Assembly (NCBI GenBank): GCA_039822045.1
Contig: JBCBMY010000004.1
Coordinates: 124,001 to 188,000 of the forward strand
DNA length: 64,000 nt
Reading direction: 5' to 3'
Source of the DNA: HLUCCA09 sp039822045
Lineage (GTDB): Bacteria; Pseudomonadota; Alphaproteobacteria; Rhodobacterales; Rhodobacteraceae
Shown: one piece after another, positions 26,908-35,936 of the stretch
Numbering within the stretch: position 1 is the first letter of the stretch
Layout of the letters: every line of letters starts with the position of its first letter
Position numbers and translations under genes: made by a program
The notes under the pieces: generated by a model
Database searches by the model: none
Told to the model about the DNA's origin: nothing
Seen by the model: only the letters and a program-made list of their open reading frames with translations

Positions 26908-27471
26908 CTATCGTTGAGGTCTCGTTGCGAGAGGCAGGTTGTCAAACAGTCCGGGCGTGGAGCCGATCTGTGCGCCCTCAATCTCCAGCATCCTGAGCTT
27001 CATCTCGACGCCCCCATCGGCGGAGAATCCGACCAGTTTGCCATCCGCGCCGATGATCCGATGGCAGGGCACGATGATCGGCACCGGATTTCGGCCGAGC
27101 GCTTGCCCGACGCGTCGCGCAAAGCTCTTGTCGCCCAGTTCCGATGCAATTGCCCCATACGTAGATGTGGCGCCCGGCGGAACGGCGCGCGCGATTGCGT
27201 AGACCTTCTCGGCAAATGAGCCGGCGCGCCCGAAGTCGCACGCTATGGTCGAGAGGTCCTCCTCTTCCCCTTCAAGCAGAGCGACCATCGACTGGATGGC
27301 ATGACGAACCGCACCGGGCGGCGCGCCCTGCGTCGCGCCCGTCCGGGCGGCCAATAGGCCGATGGTGTGTTCAGGCGTCACGTCCGGAAGACGCGTTGCG
27401 ACCACGGTTTCACCGCACCACGCGACACCGCACTTGCCCAGAGGCGTGTGAAAAAGACAGACATGCGCCAC
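26908..27471 (-). CDS. ogt: Methylated-DNA-protein-cysteine methyltransferase
   Basis: 187 aa from the chosen GTG. IIVPCHRIIG carries the acceptor cysteine of the PCHR motif; GxxxTYGAIA and ARRVGQALGRNP are the DNA-binding parts. It removes alkyl groups from O6-guanine in a single-turnover reaction. The N-terminal VCLFHTPLGKCGVAW matches the usual beginning of this family, so GTG 27471 is preferred over a longer frame from 27681, but no good ribosome site is seen for either. It is located in the island between fdhB and the cytochrome b gene. Confidence 0.85.
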   Translation of the reverse strand: MAHVCLFHTPLGKCGVAWCGETVVATRLPDVTPEHTIGLLAARTGATQGAPPGAVRHAIQSMVALLEGEEEDLSTIACDFGRAGSFAEKVYAIARAVPPGATSTYGAIASELGDKSFARRVGQALGRNPVPIIVPCHRIIGADGKLVGFSADGGVEMKLRMLEIEGAQIGSTPGLFDNLPLATRPQR

Positions 27472-28096
27472 GATGGAGACGCTAGTAGGATTCGGAAGCC
27501 GCAGGAATAGCCGGACATCCTCAATCCCACGCGATGGGACCGCATTGTCTGCACAGCAGAATCCGCATGTGATCACGCTTGGCGGCCGACCCAATTGGCG
27601 TCGTGTCCCGCTGTCGCCCTCACGGACGCAAGGGACGAATTCGATCAGGCTATGGCGGTAAGTGTTCGTGCAGCCCAGCAATGGTGCGCTTCAGGACAAG
27701 GCAGTCGATGCATGGTGTTCCGCTTGATGGATGGGAACTGACCCGTCACGCGGTCTCGCTGATAGAGTGCGGCTGGCCGGCTCAGGCGCGCAACGCGTAT
27801 TGTGTGTGGCGGTGGCGAAGCGATTTCGAGCATTGCCCACACGTTCTGGGCCGCCCCAGGCTTGGGGTTCATCCTAATCTTGCAAGAACGTCCATCATTG
27901 CCTCCGCGATCGCACGTGCTCAGGGTGGATCTGCCAAGTGCCGGGTCGCCTTGCAATTCTCCAGGCTCGGGTTGGAGGACGGGAGATCGGCTTGCATGAT
28001 CCGTCCTGAGATTGCGGCTGGTCTCTGCGCCGCACGGAGTTATTATCTTTCGCAAGACCCGGCCAGACAGCAACAGCAATTCAGCGGTGGGCTTCG
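27472..28096. other. No convincing gene
   Basis: About 620 bp separate the divergent methyltransferase and CDGSH genes. Open frames on both strands here overlap each other and show no family resemblance. Promoters for both neighbours probably lie here, but no clear -35/-10 pair stands out. Confidence 0.5.
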
Positions 28097-28741
28097 ATGA
28101 CGACGGAAACGAAAATTTCCCTTCGCGAGAATGGCCCTCTTGTCGTGTCGGCGCCACCGCTCTTGCGCGACACCGATGGCGCGGAAGTGGAGACGAAGCC
28201 CGTTATTGCGCTTTGCCGCTGTGGGCGATCGGCCAACAAGCCTTTCTGCGACGGGGCACATAGTGCCGAGCCGGCGTTCAAAAGCGCACCGGATCACACC
28301 AAGCTGCGCAATGCCGCTGTGGACTATACCGGCACGGTCGATGGTGTGGAGGTTACAATCTCCTATACCCCAGTCTTGTGCTCCCACGCCGCCGAGTGCG
28401 TGAGCCGCGCGAACGCGGTGTTTGACCCCGAGCGCAAGCCTTGGATCGTGACCGAGAACGGAACGATGTCGCAGATCCTCGACGTGATGGCGGCCTGTCC
28501 GTCGGGCGCGCTCCGCGTCAGGCTCGCAGATATGACAGCCCAGCACATGACAACCGGCGAGGCCTCGATCGAAGTCGAGAGGAACGGCCCCTACCGCGTC
28601 AAGAACGTGCCCATCGAGGCGGAGTTCAATGGCGTCGGCGCGAGCCGTGCCAAATACGTGCTCTGCCGATGCGGCCACTCCAACAACAAGCCGTTCTGTG
28701 ACGGCAGCCACCGCGACGCTGGCTGGACAGACGACCAATAA
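28097..28741 (+). CDS. Double CDGSH iron-sulfur protein with a central Fer4-like domain
   Basis: 214 aa. CDGSH-type sites occur at both ends: CRCGRSANKPFCDGAH (about residues 40-55) and CRCGHSNNKPFCDGSH (about 191-206), each giving three Cys and one His for a 2Fe-2S cluster. The middle has CSHAAEC and, 35 residues on, ACPSGAL, the divergent Fer4_19 pattern. It would be a small cytoplasmic redox or cluster-transfer protein. It lies 38 bp upstream of the FDH cytochrome b gene and may be co-transcribed with it. Confidence 0.85.
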   Translation: MTTETKISLRENGPLVVSAPPLLRDTDGAEVETKPVIALCRCGRSANKPFCDGAHSAEPAFKSAPDHTKLRNAAVDYTGTVDGVEVTISYTPVLCSHAAECVSRANAVFDPERKPWIVTENGTMSQILDVMAACPSGALRVRLADMTAQHMTTGEASIEVERNGPYRVKNVPIEAEFNGVGASRAKYVLCRCGHSNNKPFCDGSHRDAGWTDDQ

Positions 28742-28779
28742 GATCGCCGCACCGAGGGCGGCACCAGGGAGGATAGACG

Positions 28780-30054
28780 ATGGCCAAGTCCAGCAGCGGC
28801 AGCGGCGTGGGGCTCTTTCTGCTTCTCGTGATCGCGGCTTTTGTCGTCACGGCGATTGTATCTCCGCGTGCGACTGACACCTCCGGGATTGATCCCGCCG
28901 TGCTCGCCGAGGCGCGGGAGGCGACGGGCGGTGCGATGACCCGCGAAGAGATCATGGCGCGCCAAGAGGGGCTAAGTGTCGACACGAGCCTCCGCAGAAG
29001 CAATATCGGAAATCCGGACCAGGCGGCGCCGATCTCGGGGCAGCTCGGAACGTTGGGCGGCGCATCCGACTCGGACATGTTCCGCGCCCTGCGCTATAGC
29101 GAGGCCAATCTGACGACGCAGGCCCGCGGCCCGGCGGCGGATGTCGTAATCCAGGATACCGGAATGGGTTGGCTCACCTTCCGTGAGGGTCCGCTGGCCC
29201 GCTGGGGCGGCTGGGGTCTGCTCGGGACGATCGGCCTTCTGCTGCTGTTCTATTTTGCCCGCGGCCGTATCACCATCGACGGCAAAAAGACTGGCGAGAC
29301 AATCACCCGTTTTGCAGGCTTTGAGAGGTTCTCACACTGGTTGCTGGCAACCTCCTTTATCTTACTTGGGATCACCGGTCTCATCGTGTTTTTCGGGCGG
29401 CAACTCATCCCACTGATTGGCCATGACGCGTTCGCCACCATCGCGCTCTATTCCAAATGGGTGCACAACAACGTGGCATGGGCCTTCATGGTGTCGCTTG
29501 TCTTCGTCTTCGTCGTTTGGGTCTGGCACAATATTCCCAACATGACGGACGTGCGATGGATGGCCCAGGGCGGTGGCCTTTTCGTGAAGGGCGTGCATCC
29601 GCCGGCCAAGAAATTCAATGCGGGGCAGAAGCTCATCTTCTGGTCGGTGATTTTGCTTGGTGGCTCGATCTCGCTGTCGGGTCTGTCGATGCTCTTCCCG
29701 TTCGAGTTGCCGATGTTTGGCAAAACGTTCAATGTTCTCAATCAAACCGGTATCCCGCAGGTTCTCGGGCTGGGCGTCTTGCCGACGGATCTGCTGCCGC
29801 ATCACGAGATGCAACTCGCCACTGCCTGGCATGCCATAGTCAGCTTCGCACTCATGGCCATCATTATCGCCCACATCTACATCGGCTCGGTTGGCATGGA
29901 GGGCGCGTTCGACGCGATGGGCTCGGGCGAGGTGGAAAAGCAGTGGGCCCGCGAGCACCATTCCATCTGGTATGAGGATGTGACGGGCGAGAAGGTCGCG
30001 CATCATGACGCCGATCATGGCCGCGCGCGGCCGCAAGGGACGCCTGCGGAATAA
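28780..30054 (+). CDS. fdhC: Formate dehydrogenase cytochrome b (gamma) subunit
   Basis: 424 aa. An N-terminal transmembrane segment (10-30) and a roughly 110-residue exported region precede a membrane segment at about 147-164 and the four-helix cytochrome b561-like domain. FERFSHWLLA, KWVHNN and WHAIVSFALMAIIIAHIYIG supply histidines for two haems. It anchors FDH to the membrane and passes electrons to quinone. The C-terminal HHSIWYEDVTGEKVA is typical of FDH gamma. GGGAGG lies upstream of the ATG. It is separated from fdhA-fdhB by 4.6 kb of accessory DNA. Confidence 0.92.
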   Translation: MAKSSSGSGVGLFLLLVIAAFVVTAIVSPRATDTSGIDPAVLAEAREATGGAMTREEIMARQEGLSVDTSLRRSNIGNPDQAAPISGQLGTLGGASDSDMFRALRYSEANLTTQARGPAADVVIQDTGMGWLTFREGPLARWGGWGLLGTIGLLLLFYFARGRITIDGKKTGETITRFAGFERFSHWLLATSFILLGITGLIVFFGRQLIPLIGHDAFATIALYSKWVHNNVAWAFMVSLVFVFVVWVWHNIPNMTDVRWMAQGGGLFVKGVHPPAKKFNAGQKLIFWSVILLGGSISLSGLSMLFPFELPMFGKTFNVLNQTGIPQVLGLGVLPTDLLPHHEMQLATAWHAIVSFALMAIIIAHIYIGSVGMEGAFDAMGSGEVEKQWAREHHSIWYEDVTGEKVAHHDADHGRARPQGTPAE

Positions 30055-30064
30055 GCCCGTGGGC

Positions 30065-31393
30065 ATGGTTCGCGGCGTCAGCATCGCATTGGTCCTCGCT
30101 TTGGGCTTGGGCCAAGCCATGGCGGGGGACTTCTTTACGCTCAAGGGCCACGGCGGTCCGGTCAAGGGGATCGCCGCGGCGGCAGACGGGCGCATCCTCA
30201 CGGCCAGCTTCGACAACTCCGTCGGCCTCTGGCGAGATGGTGTGCCACTCTGGCTTGAGGGGCACAGCGCCGCCGTGAACGAGGTCCTGTTTCTGCCCGA
30301 CGGGCGCATTCTGTCGGGTGGCGACGATTTTGAGTTGCGAGTGTGGGACCCGGACACAGGCGCGACCCGCGCAATGAACGGACACGCCGGCAAGATCATG
30401 GGATTGGCCGTGTCGCCCGATGGCCGTCGCGCGGCCTCTGCAAGTTGGGACGGTCAGATCGGGCTGTGGGACCTTTCTGCCCATGACGGGTCCGCAGAAG
30501 TGCGCCCGGTCTTTCTCAACGGGCACACGTCTGGCGTAAATGCCGTCGCATTCTCCAACGACGGTGCCGTGCTCTACTCCGGCTCCACCGACGGCTCTTT
30601 GAGGGTCTGGGACGTTGCGACCGGTGCCCAGATCCGGCAACTCGTCCACAATGGCTTCGGGATCAACCGCCTTGTCCTGAATGAGGCCGACGGCTGGATT
30701 GCTTACGGCGCCATCGATGGCGTGACGCGAGTGATAGACGTGGCCACGAGCGCGCAAGTGCGCGATCTCACGCTCGAACGGCGCCCAATTCTGGCCTTGG
30801 CCGCCAGCCCCGACTTCGGCCTTCTCGCGATCGGCGACGGCGAAGGGTACATCTCCATCGTCGAAACCGAGACCTGGGGCTTCGTTGCCGACTTCCGTGC
30901 CACATTGCGCGGTCCGGTCTGGGCGCTCGCCTTTTCGCCTGACGGCACAAATGTCCATGCCGGCGGCCTCGATACTGCGATGTATTCTTGGCCCGTGACC
31001 GGGTTGCGCAACGGCGAGCGAATGGTGGCAGAGGTTCCGAGCTATCTTGTGCCCGCCAGCGCGGTGTCGAACGGTGAACGGCAGTACAACCGAAAATGCT
31101 CGATTTGCCATGCGCTGGGGCCCGACGGGCAGCGCCGCGCGGGGCCAACGCTCCACGGCATCTTTGGCCGCAAGGCAGGCACTCTGGCGCGCTACACTTA
31201 CTCCGAGACGCTCCGCCGGTCTTCCGTTGTATGGGGTGACGACACCATAGATGCGCTGTTCGACCAGGGTCCCGACGCCTTTATCACCGGCTCAAAAATG
31301 CCCGAGCAGCGCATCACCGATCCGCAAGACAGGGCCGACTTGATTGCGTTCCTGCGGACGGCGACACTCGAGCCCGACAACAGAGAGGAGTAA
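30065..31393 (+). CDS. WD40-repeat protein with C-terminal cytochrome c domain
   Basis: 442 aa. Residues 1-20 are a signal peptide ending QAMAG. About seven WD40-like blades follow (LKGHGGPVKGIA, LEGHSAAVNEVL, MNGHAGKIMGLA, LNGHTSGVNAVA and weaker later ones) to about residue 335. The last 95 residues are a class I cytochrome c: KCSICHALGP haem site and GSKMPEQ as the likely axial Met. This is a periplasmic propeller joined to an electron carrier. A longer start at 30005 would overlap the cytochrome b gene; the chosen ATG gives the signal peptide directly. Confidence 0.85.
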   Translation: MVRGVSIALVLALGLGQAMAGDFFTLKGHGGPVKGIAAAADGRILTASFDNSVGLWRDGVPLWLEGHSAAVNEVLFLPDGRILSGGDDFELRVWDPDTGATRAMNGHAGKIMGLAVSPDGRRAASASWDGQIGLWDLSAHDGSAEVRPVFLNGHTSGVNAVAFSNDGAVLYSGSTDGSLRVWDVATGAQIRQLVHNGFGINRLVLNEADGWIAYGAIDGVTRVIDVATSAQVRDLTLERRPILALAASPDFGLLAIGDGEGYISIVETETWGFVADFRATLRGPVWALAFSPDGTNVHAGGLDTAMYSWPVTGLRNGERMVAEVPSYLVPASAVSNGERQYNRKCSICHALGPDGQRRAGPTLHGIFGRKAGTLARYTYSETLRRSSVVWGDDTIDALFDQGPDAFITGSKMPEQRITDPQDRADLIAFLRTATLEPDNREE

Positions 31394-31394
31394 C

Positions 31395-31520
31395 ATGCGC
31401 GCTTTCATCCTGGCCTGCGTCGCCCTGGTGGCAATCTCATGGGGTGCGAATTTCGGGCTCAACGAACTGGGCTTCTCGGCCGAGGAGCAGGGCAGCAGCC
31501 CGTCCGTGCGGCTTGACTGA
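31395..31520 (+). CDS. 41-residue single-pass membrane or secreted peptide
   Basis: The frame begins ATG 31395, one base after the previous TAA, with AGAGGAG placed ideally before it. Hydrophobic residues 3-18 (AFILACVALVAISWGA) are followed by GLNELGFSAEEQ and end SVRLD. I recall similar short peptides with an N-terminal helix, GFS and a C-terminal VRL in alphaproteobacteria. No function is known. Tight spacing to a cytochrome c gene and to the oxidase downstream suggests translational coupling. Confidence 0.65.
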   Translation: MRAFILACVALVAISWGANFGLNELGFSAEEQGSSPSVRLD

Positions 31521-32958
31521 GGCGCCGGCTTCGCTGGCGCGGCGTCAGGTTCTGGCTGGGGCCGCAGGGCTGGCCGCCGTGGCGGTGATGCCAAAGCGCG
31601 TGCGGGCGTCGTCGGATGGCCCGGTGAAACGGCTTGTTGCGGCGCCGGGCGAAGCCCCGCTTGTTGTGCCTGAGGGGCCACCGACCCCGGCCTGGCTCTA
31701 CAACGGTCGTGTGCCCGGTCCCGTTTTGCGGGCACGCCAGGGCGACACGCTGACCGTGGAAGTCGAGAACCGGTTGGACGAACCCACGACCGTGCACTGG
31801 CATGGCCTGCGCGTGCCGGTCGAAATGGACGGCGTCCCGGTGCTCAGCCAGCCGCCGATCGCACCTGGCGGACGGTTCACTTATCGCCTTTCTCTGAAGG
31901 ATGCGGGCACGTTCTGGTATCACCCCCACATCCGCAGCAGCGCCCAGGTGGGTCAGGGTCTCCACGGCGTCCTGATTGTCGAGGAGCCGCCCGAGATCGC
32001 GGCGCGCCTGGGGGCCGACCGCGAGATCATCTGGGTGCTGGACGACTGGCGCCTCGACTCTGATGCCCGGATTGCGCCCTTTGGCAACCGGCACGATGCG
32101 ACCCACGGCGGCCGCATGGGAAACGTGCTGACGATCAATGGCAGCCACCACACGCGAGAGATGGTGCGCGCGGGTGAGCGTGTCCGACTTCGCCTGTGCA
32201 ATGTCGCCAATGCCCGCAGCTTCTACCTCGGCTTCTTCGATCTCGATCCCTGGATTGTCGCACTCGACGGACACCCGATCGCGCCGCGCCGGATGGCGGG
32301 CGGTGGGCTCTGGCTCGGCGCCGGGCAAAGGGCCGACCTTGTCCTCGATGTCGACCTCGCTCCGGGGGCTACGGCACGGGTGATCGACGGCGCGGGCGGG
32401 CCGGATCAGGCCTTCGAAGTGATGACACTTGTTGCGTCCGACGAGGCGGCGCTCCGCGAGATGCCTTTGTCGCCGCCTGAAGCCTTGCCCCCCAATCCCG
32501 TCGCCGAACCCGATCTTGCAAGCGCAGACATGCATGACCTCGTCTTCGAGGGGGGCGCCATGGGAGGCATGACCGGGGCCGAGATGGACGGCCAGATGTT
32601 GGACATGCGCGCGCTTGCTGAAGCCGGCCGGTTCTGGGCCATCAATGGCACGGTCCCGACCGATCTCTACGGGGCCGCTCCGCTCCTGCGCCTCACCCGC
32701 GGCCGGACACATGTCCTCAGACTGGAGAACCGTACCGCATGGTTTCACCCCATTCATCTGCATGGCCACAGCTTTCGCGTGCTTGAGCAAGGCGGCGATC
32801 CGGTTGCCGATCCGCCGATGCGCGACACGGTCCTGCTGGCGCCCCGGGAGGAGGCGCAGATTGCGTTCGTCGCCGATAACCCGGGGCGCTGGATGTTGCA
32901 CTGCCACGTGCTCTCGCATCAGGCTTCGGGCATGATTGGGGTGGTGGAGGTCGTCTGA
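31513..32958 (+). CDS. Multicopper oxidase
   Basis: 481 aa from TTG 31513. Copper motifs are complete: HWHGLR, WYHPHIR, HPIHLHGHSF and HCHVLSHQASGM, the last holding the type 1 site Cys and Met. A near-N-terminal ARRQVLAGAAGL looks like a Tat signal, so the enzyme is periplasmic. A methionine-rich stretch (GGAMGGMTGAEMDGQM) resembles the copper-sensing region of CueO-type oxidases. The start is uncertain: TTG overlaps the small peptide's stop, and ATG 31444 upstream would overlap it more. It oxidises an organic or metal substrate with O2. Confidence 0.85.
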   Translation: MTEAPASLARRQVLAGAAGLAAVAVMPKRVRASSDGPVKRLVAAPGEAPLVVPEGPPTPAWLYNGRVPGPVLRARQGDTLTVEVENRLDEPTTVHWHGLRVPVEMDGVPVLSQPPIAPGGRFTYRLSLKDAGTFWYHPHIRSSAQVGQGLHGVLIVEEPPEIAARLGADREIIWVLDDWRLDSDARIAPFGNRHDATHGGRMGNVLTINGSHHTREMVRAGERVRLRLCNVANARSFYLGFFDLDPWIVALDGHPIAPRRMAGGGLWLGAGQRADLVLDVDLAPGATARVIDGAGGPDQAFEVMTLVASDEAALREMPLSPPEALPPNPVAEPDLASADMHDLVFEGGAMGGMTGAEMDGQMLDMRALAEAGRFWAINGTVPTDLYGAAPLLRLTRGRTHVLRLENRTAWFHPIHLHGHSFRVLEQGGDPVADPPMRDTVLLAPREEAQIAFVADNPGRWMLHCHVLSHQASGMIGVVEVV

Positions 32959-33037
32959 CGCCGCTCAGCGGCGGAGCAGGCAGTGCAGGTTCGGCCGCAA
33001 CGAAGGGGCGGTTCGGGCCGCAGGGAGGAGGAGCCCA

Positions 33038-33568
33038 TTGAGCGATCAGGAGCAGAACTCGCGCGGCGGCAGCGCCTTCTCGGTGCTCGCGTTCGGCGTG
33101 ATCCTTTTGATGCTCGCTGTGGTCCTTCAGGTCGTCTGCAGCTTCTTCGACGTCAATCCGTTGGTCTCCTTTGCCGAGCCATGGCCCGTGCTCGGCCGCG
33201 CGATCACGCTGAACTCGCTCCTTGATCTGCAGTGGCACCTTCTCGTGATCGTCGGTCTGCTGCCGGCCGGGCTCGTGTGGCTTAGGGGCGGCCATGTGCG
33301 GGTCGACTTTCTCTATGAAGGCCGCTCCGACCGCTGGCGCGCGCGGGTCGATCTCGTTGGAAACCTTCTGTTTGCCGCGCCGTTTCTTGTGCTGATCCTC
33401 CCCGCGTCATGGGACTTCGCGATGCGGGCGCGCGCCTCGGGCGAAGGTTCGCGCAATGGCGGGCTTGAAGACCTTTGGCTGATCAAGGCGGTTCTACCGC
33501 TCGGTCTGGCACTCCTGGCCCTTGCCCTCATCATCGAGACAATCGGCCTCCTGAGGCGCGCTCGGTGA
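33038..33568 (+). CDS. dctQ: TRAP transporter small membrane subunit
   Basis: 176 aa with four hydrophobic segments, the DctQ layout. TTG 33038 is chosen because GGGAGGAGG lies just upstream and the first transmembrane segment follows soon after. It bridges the binding protein and the large permease. It overlaps dctM by GTGA, and the multicopper oxidase ends 79 bp upstream. Confidence 0.85.
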   Translation: MSDQEQNSRGGSAFSVLAFGVILLMLAVVLQVVCSFFDVNPLVSFAEPWPVLGRAITLNSLLDLQWHLLVIVGLLPAGLVWLRGGHVRVDFLYEGRSDRWRARVDLVGNLLFAAPFLVLILPASWDFAMRARASGEGSRNGGLEDLWLIKAVLPLGLALLALALIIETIGLLRRAR

Positions 33569-34872
33569 GCGACACGGCCCTTCCCCTCGCCATGGCGGCC
33601 CTTGCGCTCGGCGGCATCCTTGCGGGCTATCGCGTGGCCCTGGTGCTCGCCGGGGCGGCGGCCCTTTTTATCCTGATCTCCGACCTGCCGCTCGCCTACT
33701 TCAACCTTCTGAATAGCAGGATCTACGCCAACGTCCTGTCCAACTGGCTGTTGGTCGCGATCCCGATGTTTGTGTTCATGGGGCTGGTGCTCGAGAAATC
33801 CGGGGTGGCGGAGCAATCCTTGCGCGCAGCCCAAGCGGCCCTCGGCGGCAGCGCCGCCGGGATGGGCGTGTCGGTCCTCCTGGTCTCGGTCCTCCTTGCC
33901 GCCTCCTCAGGCATCGTGGGGGCCTCGGTCGTGCTACTCGCGCTCCTTGCCCTTCCGCGGCTGACGGAGACAGGTTACGACCGGCCCACCGCTGCAGGAC
34001 TCGTCGCGGCGTCGGGCACGCTCGCCATCCTTATCCCGCCCTCGGTCATGCTCATCGTGCTTGGCGACCAGTTGCAAACGCCCGTGCCCGACATGTTCGC
34101 GGGCGCCCTCGGCCCCGGGCTGATCCTTGTGGCCATCTACGGCGCCTTCGTCGCCTTTCGCGCCCGAGGTCTTGCGCCCGGCGCACCGGTGCCAACTGGC
34201 TCCGCGCTGCGTCTGCTGGTCGATCTCGGCCCGCTTCTCGCCCTCGTCGTCGCCGTCCTCGGCTCGATCGTCGCCGGGCTTGCGACGCCCACCGAGGCGA
34301 GCGGCCTCGGAGCATTCGGCGCCATCCTCATTGCCGCGCTCTACGGCCGCTTCCGCCTTACCAAGATCCTTGATGCCGCCCGCGAAACCATCACTGTCAC
34401 CTCGATGGTCCTGCTCGTGATGATCGGGGCCACCTGCTTTTCTGCCGTCTTCAAGGCTGTCGGCGGGGACGATCTGGTTGAAGCGGGCGTCCTGGTCTTT
34501 GGCGACGGCCCATTCACCGTTCTTGCAGTTGTCATGGCGGCGATCTTCGTTCTAGGTTTTGTGCTCGACTGGCTCGAGATCACGCTGATACTTATGCCGA
34601 TCTTCGCGCCCATCGTGGCCGGGCTCGACTTCGGCAACGGCCTCAGCCAGCAGGCCACGCTTGTCTGGTTCGGGATCCTAGTCGCCGTGAACCTCCAGAC
34701 CTCGTTCCTCACACCACCTTTCGGCTTTTCGCTCTTCTACCTGCGCGGCGCCGCCGGCAGCCAACTCGCCACCCCCGACATTTATCGCGGCGTCGTGCCC
34801 TTCATCCTGCTCCAGCTTGCCGTGCTGGCACTGATCATCCTGTTCCCGGGCCTTGTAACCGGCCTGATCTGA
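33565..34872 (+). CDS. dctM: TRAP transporter large permease
   Basis: 435 aa, about twelve hydrophobic segments and the DctM landmarks AIPMFVFMGLVLEKSG, GLVAASGTLAILIPPSV and LTPPFGFSLFYLRG. It imports a solute with a sodium or proton gradient. The GTG start overlaps dctQ; dctP follows after 21 bp. The substrate, probably an organic acid, cannot be read from sequence. Confidence 0.9.
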   Translation: MSDTALPLAMAALALGGILAGYRVALVLAGAAALFILISDLPLAYFNLLNSRIYANVLSNWLLVAIPMFVFMGLVLEKSGVAEQSLRAAQAALGGSAAGMGVSVLLVSVLLAASSGIVGASVVLLALLALPRLTETGYDRPTAAGLVAASGTLAILIPPSVMLIVLGDQLQTPVPDMFAGALGPGLILVAIYGAFVAFRARGLAPGAPVPTGSALRLLVDLGPLLALVVAVLGSIVAGLATPTEASGLGAFGAILIAALYGRFRLTKILDAARETITVTSMVLLVMIGATCFSAVFKAVGGDDLVEAGVLVFGDGPFTVLAVVMAAIFVLGFVLDWLEITLILMPIFAPIVAGLDFGNGLSQQATLVWFGILVAVNLQTSFLTPPFGFSLFYLRGAAGSQLATPDIYRGVVPFILLQLAVLALIILFPGLVTGLI

Positions 34873-34893
34873 GACCCACCATCGGAGGATCCA

Positions 34894-35916
34894 ATGAACC
34901 GCTCCCTCACCGCCATCCTCGCACTCGCCGTATCAGCCGGCGCGGCTGTCGCCGAGAGCTACAACCTCCAGAGTGCGTTCTCGAAAACGCTTCCGGTTCT
35001 TGGCCCGGCGGCCGAACGGTTCGTCGCCAACGTGGCGCAACTGACCGACGGTACGGTTGAGTTTGAGCATCTGGGCGCGGGCGAGTTGTCGCCGCCGTTC
35101 GAGATCTTCGACAATGTGAGCGTTGGCGCGATCGACGCCGCATGGTCCTTCGCCGCGTATGCCAGCGGTAAAGAGCCCGCGGCGGCCCTCTTCGGGTCGG
35201 TTCCCTTCGGAGGCGAACCGCTGCAATACATCGCCTGGCTGAACCATGGCGGCGGACTGGAACTCTGGCGCGAGATTTACGAGCCCTACAATCTTGTGCC
35301 CATGGCCTGCGGCGTGATCCTGTCGGAGGCGGGCGGATGGTATCGCGATCCGATCGAAAGCCCCGAAGATCTGCAGGGCCTGAACATCCGTATCGGCGGC
35401 CTAGGCGGCGCAATCCTGGCCAAGCTTGGCGCCAACGCCATGCAGCTGCCCGTGGGCGAAATCTCGACGTCGCTCGAAACGGGCCGGCTCGACGCAACCG
35501 AGCTCAGCTTTCCACTGGTCGACCGGCTCTTGGGTTTCGATCAAGTCGCCAACCACTACTACTTCCCGGGCTGGCACCAGCCCGCGGGTTTCATCGAGTT
35601 CTACATGAACAAGGAGACGTGGGACGCCCTGACCGACGCGCAGCGCATCGCCATAGAAGTGTCTTGCAATGACATCAACCTTTGGACGCTCGGCTTCGCG
35701 GCCGGCGCACAGGCAGACGTTCTCGAGGAGTTCCGCAGCAAGGGCGTCACCGTCGCGCGCTTCCCTGACAGCGTGCTCGAGGCCCTGCGCACGGCGGCAG
35801 ATGAGGTTTATGCCGAGCGCGCGGCTGAAGACGGGATGTTTGCACGTGTGATCGAGAGCTATCGTGCCTTTGGAGAGAGCTATCAGGAGTACCAGGCGCT
35901 GAGCGCGCTCGACTGA
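34894..35916 (+). CDS. dctP: TRAP transporter periplasmic solute-binding protein
   Basis: 340 aa. Signal peptide residues 1-20 (ALAVSAGAAVA). FANVAQLTDGTVEFE-like opening, LNIRIGG with the conserved arginine that binds the carboxylate, and EISTSLETGRLDATE are DctP features. GGAGG precedes the ATG. It delivers an organic anion to DctQM. The alpha/beta hydrolase gene starts 20 bp downstream and may act on the imported compound. Confidence 0.9.
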   Translation: MNRSLTAILALAVSAGAAVAESYNLQSAFSKTLPVLGPAAERFVANVAQLTDGTVEFEHLGAGELSPPFEIFDNVSVGAIDAAWSFAAYASGKEPAAALFGSVPFGGEPLQYIAWLNHGGGLELWREIYEPYNLVPMACGVILSEAGGWYRDPIESPEDLQGLNIRIGGLGGAILAKLGANAMQLPVGEISTSLETGRLDATELSFPLVDRLLGFDQVANHYYFPGWHQPAGFIEFYMNKETWDALTDAQRIAIEVSCNDINLWTLGFAAGAQADVLEEFRSKGVTVARFPDSVLEALRTAADEVYAERAAEDGMFARVIESYRAFGESYQEYQALSALD

Positions 35917-35936
35917 GCCGCCGGGCCGCGCCGCTC

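Noticed and set aside
27579..28157. Overlapping open frames on both strands upstream of the CDGSH gene
   Set aside because: No start signals or family resemblance, and the two frames are mutual shadows.
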